Shown in pieces: positions 26,227-36,000 of a stretch of DNA of 64,000 bases. A program made the translations under genes and the position numbers. The stretch is taken from the IMG/VR virus record IMGVR_UViG_3300031603_000001, positions 62,001-126,000 of that record. One strand, given 5' to 3'. Below the pieces are notes generated by a model, which saw only the letters and a program-made list of their open reading frames with translations, made no database searches and had not been told where the DNA came from. Source of the DNA: a virus. Position 1 is the stretch's first letter, and each line of letters opens with the position of its first letter.

Positions 26227-26867
26227 TAAGCCCCAGCCCCAGTTGGAACCCTTCGCCGCAAGTACGCATTGTACTTGTGTGCTTTTTCGATAGTCCAAAG
26301 GCCTTCGTTCTTCATTTGCTCAACTGCAGTTTCGGGTAATGTATCCCCGACCTTTTCAATAAGCTCTTTGAACTCAGCCATCTGGTCGTCACGAATTGCG
26401 TACAGATTGCTAACCTGTGGCGCTGTTTCGTGGTCTTCTCCACGATACAAATATGCACCTAGTCCGAATGATGCAGCACATCTACGCAGCAATGAAGCGC
26501 GCGCGATAGTTGCAGGTGGAATATTACCACCACCATCCATAGAGGTTGGAGCATTAGCGTCATAGTACCCGACGTTGTCACGCCGTACACCATAAATATC
26601 AAGGTGTCCGTACAAAGTAAGCCACTTGCTACCCTTGGTCTCCTCAGTAATGATAAGCTTCCACCCCGGTACGACAGTGTTCAGTACGGCTTCAATATCT
26701 ATCCACTTAATATAACTAAGTGCATGCCCAGTGTGTGGGTCATTGAAAGTACTAATCAATTCGACAGGCAGGGGCATACCTAGCGCATCAAGGATTTGTG
26801 TATCCCATTTGAGAAAACGCTTGGTAGGTACCGGCAGCTTAAGATCAGCTATTGTTATCTTGGCCAT
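26226..26867 (-). CDS. Rad52/22-type single-strand annealing protein
   Basis: 213 residues from the ATG at 26867, which has AGGAGG eight bases upstream. The core shows G-W-K-L-I-I-T, then W-L-T-L-Y-G-H-L-D-I-Y-G-V-R-R-D-N-V-G-Y, then A-R-A-S-L-L-R-R-C-A-A-S-F-G-L-G-A-Y-L-Y, the strand, strand and helix pattern of Rad52/Rad22 recombinases. Such proteins anneal complementary single strands during phage recombination. Start overlaps the dNMP kinase stop. A RecA-family protein is encoded separately at 41646. Confidence 0.72.
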   Translation of the reverse strand: MAKITIADLKLPVPTKRFLKWDTQILDALGMPLPVELISTFNDPHTGHALSYIKWIDIEAVLNTVVPGWKLIITEETKGSKWLTLYGHLDIYGVRRDNVGYYDANAPTSMDGGGNIPPATIARASLLRRCAASFGLGAYLYRGEDHETAPQVSNLYAIRDDQMAEFKELIEKVGDTLPETAVEQMKNEGLWTIEKAHKYNAYLRRRVPTGAGA

Positions 26868-27543
26868 TAGCGGCCCTCCTTGTTTCGACTTCCGGAAGCA
26901 CATCTTCCAGAGTTCGTTTAAACAGCTCCGACTTGTTATACCGAGCCGTAGCTGTTATGTCTTTCTTATGAGGTTCTTTGTACAGCTGAACCCCAAACCC
27001 TGTGTCCACTATCAAAGCATCCCAAGGCATATCTTTATACCCTAAGTCCAGTGATAGTTCAGAGACGTCGTCGTCCACTCCGGGAGTGAAGGTATACCCA
27101 CGTCGGATACGTTCTTGTAGAACTGTTTCTATCCGGATAGAGTACACCAATATATCATCAAGCTTCTTGAAATATTCAATCTCATTTAGGAACCTGCAAT
27201 CCGGTACGATAATAATGTCCGCACCGCCTGCTTCGGCTACATCTTGTAGCTTAATACACCAGTAATCCACATCCTCAGCGCGCCTTTGTTGACCTAAAGA
27301 GATCATAGCAGGACGCCACTTCTTTTTGATAGGGCTACTGTTGTCTTGGATAGATTTAATTGATGGTATCTCATCAGGATAAGTATCCATCAACTCCTGC
27401 CGTATAGCATCTGCTAGATGATGTATAGCAGGGTCCTCCGGTGTCGCAGTACTCCAGCGCATGGCATTAGTAAGTGCCTCGGCTAGAGTATCTTTGCCAT
27501 TCAACCGCTTCCCTGATATCAACACATAGATTTGTTTTGACAT
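26845..27543 (-). CDS. deoxynucleoside monophosphate kinase (T4 gp1-like)
   Basis: 232 residues. P-loop S-G-K-R-L-N-G-K17-D-T near the N-terminus, then L-G-Q-Q-R-R-A-E-D-V-D-Y-W, V-P-D-C-R-F-L-N-E-I, and a lid-like basic helix L-Q-E-R-I-R-R-G. This matches the phage dNMP kinase group that phosphorylates several dNMPs, including modified ones. Its ATG overlaps the stop of the ThiF-like gene by one base, and it feeds the NrdJ/ThyX dNTP pathway. Confidence 0.72.
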   Translation of the reverse strand: MSKQIYVLISGKRLNGKDTLAEALTNAMRWSTATPEDPAIHHLADAIRQELMDTYPDEIPSIKSIQDNSSPIKKKWRPAMISLGQQRRAEDVDYWCIKLQDVAEAGGADIIIVPDCRFLNEIEYFKKLDDILVYSIRIETVLQERIRRGYTFTPGVDDDVSELSLDLGYKDMPWDALIVDTGFGVQLYKEPHKKDITATARYNKSELFKRTLEDVLPEVETRRAANGQDNNS

Positions 27544-28148
27544 CAGAAACTACAGCGGAGTTTTAAAGGCTTCTTTACACCACGATAGTGATTCATCAGA
27601 GCCTGTGCACCGAACAGCGCCGCCATCCGGTTACCAAGCTGAAGTAATCCAGCCTGTAAATCTGCTTCAATAGCACAACCGCGTGTGTTATTCTCAGGCT
27701 TAAGCGATTCCTGAGTAATCTCCAGCAGCTGATCGACAGTCATCTTTGAATCCTTATTGATACAAATAGACTCTCTACCTTCTGCCCGTAGATCAATCCA
27801 GTACGGAACCTTGTCCTGTGCTTTGAACACCATACGTCTAAACGCAACGTTATCCACAGCAATCATGACTACATCGAAGTCAGCTAATTGATCCATAGTA
27901 TTAACACGTTCACGTACAACTTCATCAATAGCATACCCTTGCTCGACCAATGCATCAACCTTATACATCATACCATCTGCATGAAACTCGTCAAAGTTTT
28001 GATACAATACATTCCTACGTTCAACAAGATCATCGTCGAACACAGTTAAATGCATGTCAGGCATTTGACTTGACTTGATCTCTTCATCTGCAATTATATC
28101 CACTGCATATGAACCGATTCCGCCAGCACCTACCAGTGCTACCTTCAT
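27543..28148 (-). CDS. ThiF/MoeB/E1-like adenylyltransferase
   Basis: 201 residues, near the minimum for the fold. Rossmann motif G7-A-G-G-I-G12; acidic F-D-D-D40 followed by V-E-R-R-N46-V-L-Y-Q50, matching the D-x-V-x-x-x-N-x-x-x-Q segment that holds ATP; K63-V equals the conserved Lys of MoeB; A-V-D99-N100 with R104 equals the D-N-x-x-x-R that binds magnesium. The Arg of the family's R-Q pair is Tyr here. The two CxxC zinc pairs of MoeB and ThiF are absent; Cys129, Cys158 and Cys199 are thiolation candidates. Starts directly after a gene ending Gly-Gly. Expected to adenylate that Gly-Gly protein. Confidence 0.78.
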   Translation of the reverse strand: MKVALVGAGGIGSYAVDIIADEEIKSSQMPDMHLTVFDDDLVERRNVLYQNFDEFHADGMMYKVDALVEQGYAIDEVVRERVNTMDQLADFDVVMIAVDNVAFRRMVFKAQDKVPYWIDLRAEGRESICINKDSKMTVDQLLEITQESLKPENNTRGCAIEADLQAGLLQLGNRMAALFGAQALMNHYRGVKKPLKLRCSF

Positions 28149-28361
28149 CTATCCGCCTACTACTTGGGCGATCAATTCGATAAATGGTTCAGCATCTATC
28201 ATAGGCTGAGTCAACGACTCAGGAAGTACACGTTTGCCGTCCAGGATAATCCAGGCTTCATGCTTAATAGCATCGGCTTTGATGGCTTCAATAGCCTCTA
28301 TAGAAGGAACATTATGCGCCTTTACAGATTGGTTCACGAAATATTCAGTAAGACCTGTCAT
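28149..28361 (-). CDS. ThiS/MoaD-like ubiquitin-fold protein ending Gly-Gly
   Basis: 70 residues. The second half, A-W-I-I-L-D-G-K-R-V-L-P (36-47), then A-E-P-F-I-E-L-I-A-Q-V-V-G-G (57-70), aligns with the ThiS C-terminal pattern (strand, N-G-x-x-V-P, D-G-D-x-I-E, V-x-G-G). The chain stops exactly at the double Gly, the adenylation and thiocarboxylation site in this family. GGAG precedes the ATG, and the stop is immediately followed by the ATG of the ThiF-like gene. Sulfur carrier or protein-modifier roles are both possible. Confidence 0.72.
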   Translation of the reverse strand: MTGLTEYFVNQSVKAHNVPSIEAIEAIKADAIKHEAWIILDGKRVLPESLTQPMIDAEPFIELIAQVVGG

Positions 28362-28397
28362 ATTTTCTCCAATATAAACATTAATAGTGACAATGCA

Positions 28398-28446
28398 AAG
28401 TATTATTTACACTAATGTACACAGTGTGAAGTATTCTTTACGTTAA
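28398..28446 (-). promoter_or_regulatory. 18-bp direct repeats before the ThiS-like gene
   Basis: On the minus strand TTAACGTAAAGAATACTT and TTAGTGTAAATAATACTT (15 of 18 identical) lie 31 bp apart, about three helical turns, in the 91-bp gap before the ThiS-like/ThiF-like genes. A partial palindrome TACACAGTGTGA sits between them. This is one of the few real gaps in the leftward run and looks like an operator or promoter with paired protein sites. Confidence 0.5.
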
Positions 28447-28452
28447 TCAATT

Positions 28453-31005
28453 CTACAGGGTATCGATGTCAGTCGACAGCCGCATATCATTTGCCAGAAC
28501 ATACAATCTGGAGACCAGTTTCTGTTCAGGATAAATGTATTCAGCTTTATCAACCATACATATATACTCACCTGTTTTGTACCGAAAGACACTAGCATAG
28601 CTGTTTGATTCAGTACTCAATAGGTAGTCATCCAGACCGCCTTTGATTCTGTATCCGTTAATCGCGGATTGATTTAATGGTGTACACACTGCAGGTACAG
28701 CAGAGGTTAGCTTAACAGCACGAACAATAGAGCTTGCCAGAATAATCTTAGTGGCACGATATCTTTCAGCAGCTTCTTGATACAGCATATTATGCAGTCC
28801 CATCATCCGATCTTGAAATCGAAGGGCACGTGCAGCTAACTTAGCTTTACTAGGCTTACGACGTAGTGCAATAATCTTGCCGTCGGATCCCCTATTAGCT
28901 TTGTGTGTCTTACGTTTCTTAGGACGACACACTCTGTCCATTAGAGTGGAAAGCGCTAGAGGCCCAAGTCCTCTGTCCTGCTTCTTAGTAAACCAGGACG
29001 CACCCCCGCAGTGGAACGTACCGTACTTACTCTCTAGTTGAATAGACTTTCCGTCCTTAGTAGGTTCAAATTCAAATAGAATTCCACCATCCATACCAAC
29101 GTTCTGAAACTGTAACCCACGGGCTACAATGTTACGAAACGCTACAGACATCTTCGATACCTGAGAGAGGTACTCATCGAAATCTGATTGTGTATTACAC
29201 ATGAAAGCATAACGAACAACTTCTTTGAAGTCATCGTTTCTTATCTTCACACCATTAACTATAAGAGGACTGCCAATTTGATAGGTAGTGAAGCGTAACT
29301 TCACATCCCCAAGTTGTACCATCATTGCATGTATCTGATGCAGGCTGCTTTCTTTCCAACCAGCCATGGTTACCGCTTTAGGACCTTCTATTGGATATCT
29401 ATCCAAACGATGCCCACTGTACTCTTTGTATACAGTGGGAAGATGTGCCTCAACTGATGACATTACCAAGTCATAAGTTAACTTAGATATCTCAGCGCCG
29501 GAGGCGGAGTAACCAAGCACGGAACATGCGCCCATAGGTACGTTAACGATAGCAATATCATCAGAATCTTTCGAAGCCGCACCCTGACGGATAGAAATGA
29601 TAGTACCTGAGACTTCCTGTCCTTGGTACATCACACGGTTCTCTTCGTAGATCATATCATTATAGGCTAGTCTATTGTGACCATTGATACGGTCATCATA
29701 AACAGCTTTAAGACTTTTCGTAGATAATCCATGAACTCCAGAGCCACTCGCCATTTGGGCAAGACGTTGACTAGAACGTTGATTTAATACAATCAACTCA
29801 ACAGCAACATCTTTAGGCATGAAACCTGACATAGAAGAGTCAGCACTAATCATGGTTTTACCAGGCACCTCGTAAATATCTTTATCGACACTCCAATTAT
29901 AGATTGCCTTTACATTTCTACGGTTGGTACTTAAGCGGCGCGCAGTATCTCGGAGATCTTTCTGAGCCCAGTTCAATCCAGAACTTAACTCATGACCTGC
30001 CAAGGAACTTAATATCACAGTCCACTTATCGGAACTTGTATCCAAGTATGAATACATCAACTGATCAGGATCCAGAGCATTGTATAGCGCAGCCTGTGAG
30101 GAATGTACAACTAGGTACTGTTCCATACTCCCATTGATATCGTAACATCTAGTTATCCTAAGGTTGTTATCCATCGGATGTACTTTAATCTTACACTTAT
30201 GACGGTAGCTTACTATAGTAGACATCTCTCCGGTATCACCGTAGAATGCTACATTACAATTGTCCAGCTTACCAGTAGTAGTAGCGCCTCGTCTCCAGAA
30301 ATGGAAAGGCTCAACCTTACTGACAAGACGATTAACCATCTTCTCATTAGAGGTTTGTCCATCAGCATGCTGCAGCTGTACACTACCTGTTGCATCCACA
30401 TCAACGTGCACTCCTTTAACAGTGCCCAGGGTTGTTTGCAGGGTTTTAGTAGACGCTAAAGCTTCTTCAGTCTTAGCAATCCCCTTGTCGTAATCAAACT
30501 CCACCGGTACAACCAGGTGGCCATTTGGGAAATACAAACAAGGGCCTACTTTGCCTAACGTGTATGCCAGTTGCTTAAGAGCAGCCTGTTGATAGATATC
30601 ACTCCACTTAAGGATAACACCTCTTTGCATGATAGGTATAGTGAGAGCATCAGCGTTGCTGTAGCTTCTCCCAGGGTTCCTTAGAACAATCAATTCAAAC
30701 TGAAGTTGTTCTAGCTGCTTAGGATCAATGGTACCGTCGATGATTGCATCTAGATCCGCAGCGGACTTAATAAAAGGATTCTCTGAAGCAGAGACATCGA
30801 TGAATCGCAAGCCAGCTACGATCGAAGAGTTGTCTGGATTTAACAGCTTAGATATCAGCAGTATCTCGAGGGCTTTGTAGTACTCCTCGCTCTCTTCGAT
30901 GGATGTTGTGTAGTTCTGTAAGAACATAGCAATGCCAGGCATCTGCGCTAAGTGGGGTCCATCACCAACGCGCAGTGCCTCCCAATAATGTCTATTCAGT
31001 TTCAT
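28453..31005 (-). CDS. 850-residue protein of unknown function
   Basis: 850 residues, overlapping the primase stop by 14 bp. No Walker, zinc, nuclease or polymerase motif was found. A strongly basic segment about residues 690-740 (R-P-K-K-R-K-T-H-K, R-R-K-P-S-K-A-K) would suit nucleic acid binding, and S-A-D-S-S-M-S-G and G-A-C-S-V-L-G-Y-S-A-S-G mark Gly/Ser-rich turns in a mixed alpha/beta body. Position just after primase, sigma factor and polymerase suggests a replication or transcription role. Large and unassigned, so worth structural comparison. Confidence 0.75.
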   Translation of the reverse strand: MKLNRHYWEALRVGDGPHLAQMPGIAMFLQNYTTSIEESEEYYKALEILLISKLLNPDNSSIVAGLRFIDVSASENPFIKSAADLDAIIDGTIDPKQLEQLQFELIVLRNPGRSYSNADALTIPIMQRGVILKWSDIYQQAALKQLAYTLGKVGPCLYFPNGHLVVPVEFDYDKGIAKTEEALASTKTLQTTLGTVKGVHVDVDATGSVQLQHADGQTSNEKMVNRLVSKVEPFHFWRRGATTTGKLDNCNVAFYGDTGEMSTIVSYRHKCKIKVHPMDNNLRITRCYDINGSMEQYLVVHSSQAALYNALDPDQLMYSYLDTSSDKWTVILSSLAGHELSSGLNWAQKDLRDTARRLSTNRRNVKAIYNWSVDKDIYEVPGKTMISADSSMSGFMPKDVAVELIVLNQRSSQRLAQMASGSGVHGLSTKSLKAVYDDRINGHNRLAYNDMIYEENRVMYQGQEVSGTIISIRQGAASKDSDDIAIVNVPMGACSVLGYSASGAEISKLTYDLVMSSVEAHLPTVYKEYSGHRLDRYPIEGPKAVTMAGWKESSLHQIHAMMVQLGDVKLRFTTYQIGSPLIVNGVKIRNDDFKEVVRYAFMCNTQSDFDEYLSQVSKMSVAFRNIVARGLQFQNVGMDGGILFEFEPTKDGKSIQLESKYGTFHCGGASWFTKKQDRGLGPLALSTLMDRVCRPKKRKTHKANRGSDGKIIALRRKPSKAKLAARALRFQDRMMGLHNMLYQEAAERYRATKIILASSIVRAVKLTSAVPAVCTPLNQSAINGYRIKGGLDDYLLSTESNSYASVFRYKTGEYICMVDKAEYIYPEQKLVSRLYVLANDMRLSTDIDTL

Positions 31006-32275
31006 GAACGTTCACCGTGATACCCAGCTTTAAAGTGTTAGGGTCTGCTTCACTTATGGTTTGGAGTAGCACCTGTAGGCGCCATCTCTGGTATAATTGT
31101 TCTTCTTTCTCTACAGCAGCTTCGACCTCCTCAATAGAGATCTCTGTCATGTAAGAAAGTGCGGCAATATAACGAGGCCTCAGCAGAGGACTAGCCTTAG
31201 CAATTAACCTGCAGGCTTCCACCATCTGTTGTCTATTACGATACGCCCCATTAATTAACTCCCATCCAAATAGATCCCACTCTTCAAGGTTAAGGAATGC
31301 TTCCATACCTTTCTTTTTAATGTAATCATCTGGGTCTGACTCCTTAGGAATCAATATGGCAGTAGCATTAGGGAGCAATGCCAACAGCTTGGTAGCCTTA
31401 GTAACACCACCCTTGTCACCGTCAAATGCGATGACAACTTTAGGAAAAGCTTTTAGTACCTCAACTTGCCCATCAGTTACATTATTTGATAGTACTCCTA
31501 TCGTATTAGGTAACTTGTTTGTGCAAGCGGTGATAACATCTGTTTGACCTTCCATCATGTATAACACTTCGTAATGCTTAGCGCGTGACATGTTATAGAA
31601 CGTACGACCTTTATTAAACACCTCATTGTTAGGACTATTAATGTACTTAGATAAGTCTTCGCCTTTAGATTTCTCTGAGACCCGACCACTGAATGCAATG
31701 GGTACACCATTGTAATCACGCAGTGTGAACATCATTCGTTCATTACCGTACAACTCTTTGTTACGTAAGCCTGCTTTCCACACCGCCTGCTTACCGTACT
31801 GGGTCTCCGCAGCCTTAAGCAAGGCCTCGTACCCTATAATCCAACCAATTCCGTACCGCTTAGCTACTTTAGGTGTGTAACCTCTCTTAGCTAAGAGATC
31901 CTCATATCCTTCTGAACTTAAGTTCTGAGAGATGAGACGGTATACACCTTTGATCTGCTGGGATACTGATAGTTGCCTTCCTTTAGGGGGACTGTATGGA
32001 ATACCATATCGATCCGCTAAGGTCTGCACTGTTGTCTCCATGAAGCCTGGGCCACCTGGCTCAGGTAATCCTTCGAGGAACGCGGCCAGATGGAAGATAT
32101 TACCACCCATGCCGCAGCCGAAGCAGTGCCAAATAGGCCCACTCACGTGGAAGGACGGACCAGTGTCGTCATGTATTGGGCAACGGCCCAATGAAGAACT
32201 GTTAAGAGCGATACCCATTTCCCGTAGGTAATCAGGTAACTTCTCACCAAGTGCTTTAATCACATCAACAGCCAT
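30992..32275 (-). CDS. DnaG-type DNA primase
   Basis: 427 residues. CHC2 zinc finger C32-P-I-H35 ... H-C51-F-G-C54, then the primase N-terminal fold with F-T-L-R-D-Y-N-G-V-P-I-A-F-S-G-R, then a TOPRIM core with M-M-E-G-Q-T-D (catalytic Glu) and V-I-A-F-D-G-D-K-G-G (D-x-D). It synthesises RNA primers for replication. AAGGA precedes the ATG. No DnaB-type helicase domain is attached and none was recognised in this window. Confidence 0.9.
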   Translation of the reverse strand: MAVDVIKALGEKLPDYLREMGIALNSSSLGRCPIHDDTGPSFHVSGPIWHCFGCGMGGNIFHLAAFLEGLPEPGGPGFMETTVQTLADRYGIPYSPPKGRQLSVSQQIKGVYRLISQNLSSEGYEDLLAKRGYTPKVAKRYGIGWIIGYEALLKAAETQYGKQAVWKAGLRNKELYGNERMMFTLRDYNGVPIAFSGRVSEKSKGEDLSKYINSPNNEVFNKGRTFYNMSRAKHYEVLYMMEGQTDVITACTNKLPNTIGVLSNNVTDGQVEVLKAFPKVVIAFDGDKGGVTKATKLLALLPNATAILIPKESDPDDYIKKKGMEAFLNLEEWDLFGWELINGAYRNRQQMVEACRLIAKASPLLRPRYIAALSYMTEISIEEVEAAVEKEEQLYQRWRLQVLLQTISEADPNTLKLGITVNVHETE

Positions 32276-32286
32276 TCAAATTGTCC

Positions 32287-33057
32287 TTATGTAAGTTTAT
32301 TGATTACACGAGAGGAGAGTTCATTCTCTACTGGACTCTGTAAACAAAGGATCACTTCTTCTAGCTCATATTTTGAGAGTGATGCTTTTAATTGAAGAAT
32401 CTCTAGGGTCATCTGAATGATTTCCCCATCAGGTCCTTCTGCACCTTCGCCAGTGCCATCGGTAGGTGTACCAACAGCTTTGAACTGATCAATATACTCA
32501 GTAGGGTGACACCATACATCCATATACAACCAGGACTTCTTAATGAACTCCTCTGTGTGTGGGATCTTCGCTACTAAGACAGGTAACGACTCTTCGAAAT
32601 CCATAGGCCTACCTGCTTCTGCAGTCAAGTCATTCATGATCTTATGAATCTTGAATACTACCTGCTGCATCAGTGGTGTACCTTGAGGTATGAGTTGATC
32701 ATACTTCTGTAGATAACGAAAGAGCGTCGTCTTGATCTCTCGGGTATAATATGTTGTTAACCTATACCCAGAGTCTAATTTATAATCCTCAAGCTTCTCT
32801 ATGAATCTTAGTACAGCTACCTGTAAGAGATCTAAATGAGAAAGACCGTGATACTTATTGTCATTGGGGTAAACTCCACGGACAAGCTTAGCCAGGTACA
32901 CCATGTGGTATTGAGTCAGCTCCTTAAGAGCTGTTCTCTTCTCCGCATCGGTACCCGTTAGAAATGCAGTCATGCATTCCAGCTCGTGGCCAGCTTCCAT
33001 ACGTTGCTTACCTGCTGAAAGTTTATGTAAAACCTTCGTGAATTCACCAGGGGTCAT
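32287..33057 (-). CDS. RNA polymerase sigma factor, phage type
   Basis: 256 residues. Residues about 71-120 match sigma-70 region 2: G-L-S-H-L-D-L-L-Q-V-A-V-L-R-F-I-E-K-L-E, then S-G-Y-R-L-T-T-Y-Y-T-R-E-I-K-T-T. Residues about 122-165 resemble region 3 (P-x-x-x-x-x-x-x-V-x-K-I, A-G-R-P-M-D-F-E-E). The C-terminal 60 residues contain a helical K-Y-E-L-E-E-V-I-L-C-L that could be a reduced region 4. It probably redirects host RNA polymerase to phage promoters, as T4 gp55 or SPO1 gp28 do. Overlaps the polymerase gene start region by 4 bp. Confidence 0.78.
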   Translation of the reverse strand: MTPGEFTKVLHKLSAGKQRMEAGHELECMTAFLTGTDAEKRTALKELTQYHMVYLAKLVRGVYPNDNKYHGLSHLDLLQVAVLRFIEKLEDYKLDSGYRLTTYYTREIKTTLFRYLQKYDQLIPQGTPLMQQVVFKIHKIMNDLTAEAGRPMDFEESLPVLVAKIPHTEEFIKKSWLYMDVWCHPTEYIDQFKAVGTPTDGTGEGAEGPDGEIIQMTLEILQLKASLSKYELEEVILCLQSPVENELSSRVINKLT

Positions 33058-36000
33058 GCAGCTTTCTCCAACTTAATAGTGTGAACCTTCTCTCCCTTAG
33101 AAAGGGTCTTCACACGCAGCTCAGGCTCCGCTGTTAGCCTTACTGGCACAACACCAGGGGCAACAACATTCATGTAGTCATACATGGCTTGTGCCATCTC
33201 ACGTTCATCAACGAGTCTGTATTCTAATACAACCTCGTCGTGAATTAGATTAGTAATGTACACATCTCTGCCATCAAAGTGTCTAGACAACTGTCCCATC
33301 ACCTTCTTGGCAACGTTAGCGCCGGGCCCTTGGATCAGGAAGTTCAGAGCTGATAAGGTGTTATCCACAAAAGGAGTGTGTCTTACACGTCCATAAATGT
33401 TAACTAACTTACGTTTAACCTTAAGCTCTCTCTTCTTATCATCAAGGAATGCTTTAACACCAGGAAACAACTCGTACCAAGCAGCGATGTCCCCCTCTGC
33501 ATCTTCAAAGGTCTTGTCAACCAGACCCATGTTACGATACGTCGTGTACAATCCTGCCGGCCCTGAGCCGTACATGATACCGAAGTTAACCGGTTTAGCA
33601 TTCTTACGTTTCTTTTTAGCAGCAATTTTAATCAATGGATCTTTCGAATGCATATCAATAAAGATTTGCTGAGGAGTAGTATCGTTAATTTTAGCTGCGG
33701 TCACTGTATGGAGGTCTCCCTCTGGATCCGGGCCAAACTTAGCGTCTTCCTTCTTACAAGTAGGACAAGCATTGACGCCTGTCTTCCTGTATTTAATAGG
33801 AGCCGTAGCACAGCACGTGCTTACGATACGAGATTGATCATCACGAATCTGTACCAAACGCGTCAAGACAGGACAGCCTGAGGCTGCTGCCATTAGCGAT
33901 ACTTCTTGAGCATCCCAATCCGCTTTGGCAAAGTAGTACCCAGCATGTGGTGTATACATACGACGAGCGTCGTACATATGGATCTTAGTGACCTCAGTGC
34001 ATATTGTACATGTCCACCTACTCTGGGTTACATCTGTTTTAGAATTGATATCATCAAATACGACACTACAATGTCCGCACTTCTCTGGACGTTCGGGTAC
34101 TTCTGCAGTTAAATTCTGCAGGTTTGGATCGATAGAGGATGTCCTTCCACTAGCCGCACCGTTAGGTTTCAGACTACCATGGATAATATCCTGGTAAGCC
34201 TTCATCTCTGTTGCAACAAGCTTAGCGTCGATAGGATCCGGAGGTGTGTCCCAACTAGGAACAATCTCTCCGTATATCACACGCCAACCGGCGGTATATA
34301 CTGCCTTTACCTTTCCAGTAACAGGTTCAATGCCTGCAATTACATTGTAAGACATAGTCTCCACGAACCGTTCTACCTTCAGTGTTTCCACGTAAGTAGA
34401 CAGAAGCTTATCAACCTTCTTAGTCGTGTTCAATGTAAGCATCCATGCATCAAATTCATCAGGTGTCCACTTAGAAAGTACAGTAGTACCCTTAGTGATA
34501 GCGGCCTTATACTCTTGTCGATAGAACCTAATTAGGTTAGCCCGAGCAACAGAGTCAAACTTCTCCCCGTATTCCTCTTCAAACCTGCCAAAGAATGTGG
34601 GATCCAGAAACATGGAGATGAGATTCTTCTTGATCTCTGCGTCCTTGTTTATGCTCAGCACAGGGGCGCCCAATTCTGACAACTTGTTTAGCAAACCCTG
34701 TCGGTCTTCCCTCAGTACGTGCTTAAGTTTAGTACGATACCTCTGGTCAAATCCCATTCCGCGCTGGTTAAGATCCATAGCTACCAGGGCGACTTCCATT
34801 TCCTCAGGATAAATCTGAGACAATAGCTTGCCGGCGGTAAACGCATCGGATTCTTTCTTAACCTTAGCATAAAACAACTGAGTTAGCTCCCAGGTATCCA
34901 CTGCGTCATCTGCAGCATACTCAAGTGAGTCCTCAGGTGTTACGAATTCAAACGTCACACTCTCATTACCAGTTACTTCAGCATAGGTCTTACGAGTCCT
35001 ATCCAGAAAAGTACGGGCACCGTTCTTCAACGTGCGAGCGTATGACTTATCTTTACTATCTTTATCTGATATATTCTCATCAATGAGATACCAGAGAGTC
35101 CATGCATCATGCCACATAGGCACGTCATGTTCATCTCGATAGAAGATCTTACTAATATCAAAACCACTAGCCTTTAGTACACCGTAGTCGAAACCAACGT
35201 TGAACCAGCAGGTAGCGGGTTTATTCTCAAGGATTTTATACACCGCACGTTTCAGCCAATCCAACGGAAGGTTGGTAGGTTGCTTACCCATGAAGTTTCG
35301 TGGGTCTAAGCGGTGAGCCACCGGTACGTAGTACCCGCGTTCCTTACCTTTAGCAAATGACATACCAACTATTTGAAACTTGGAATGCCATGTACGTAAA
35401 TCATTAGTCTCTGTATCAATACCAATTAGATTAGCATCCTTACTCAGGTCTTCGACCATAGCTATCAGCTTCTCTTTAGTATCAACAAGAATGTACTCAC
35501 GTTTAAATTGTTCTCTCTTAGTAACTGTGACTTCCCTGTCTTTGTATACTTCAGTATTCTCCGCCAGCCATTCCTTTAGAATAGTAAACTGACGTTTAAT
35601 CTCTGTGTACATAGAAGTAGAGGATATCATTGCAGTAATGTTATTCATTACATAACAAGGGTACTCGCGACCACCTATGTTAAAGGTCTCGAGCCTGCCT
35701 ATCTTATACTTCTGGCGTCCCAGTACAGTCTTAGCAGACTGTGCTCCTAAGAATACTACGATCTCCGGCTCAACCATAGCAATTTCACTAAGTAAATGAA
35801 GACCACAAGTTCTCATATCCTTAGACGTTACACGCTGTTCGATGTTACCACGACACTTAACCAGGTTCGTTAGGTAACAGTCATTCTTTGTAGATAACTG
35901 TAAGTATTTCTGAATGAACTTGTCAGCTTGCATGCCACCCTGTGCAGTAAAAGGTTCACTGGATTTATGTTCATCAGGTAGCACAGTGTTACCAACAAAC

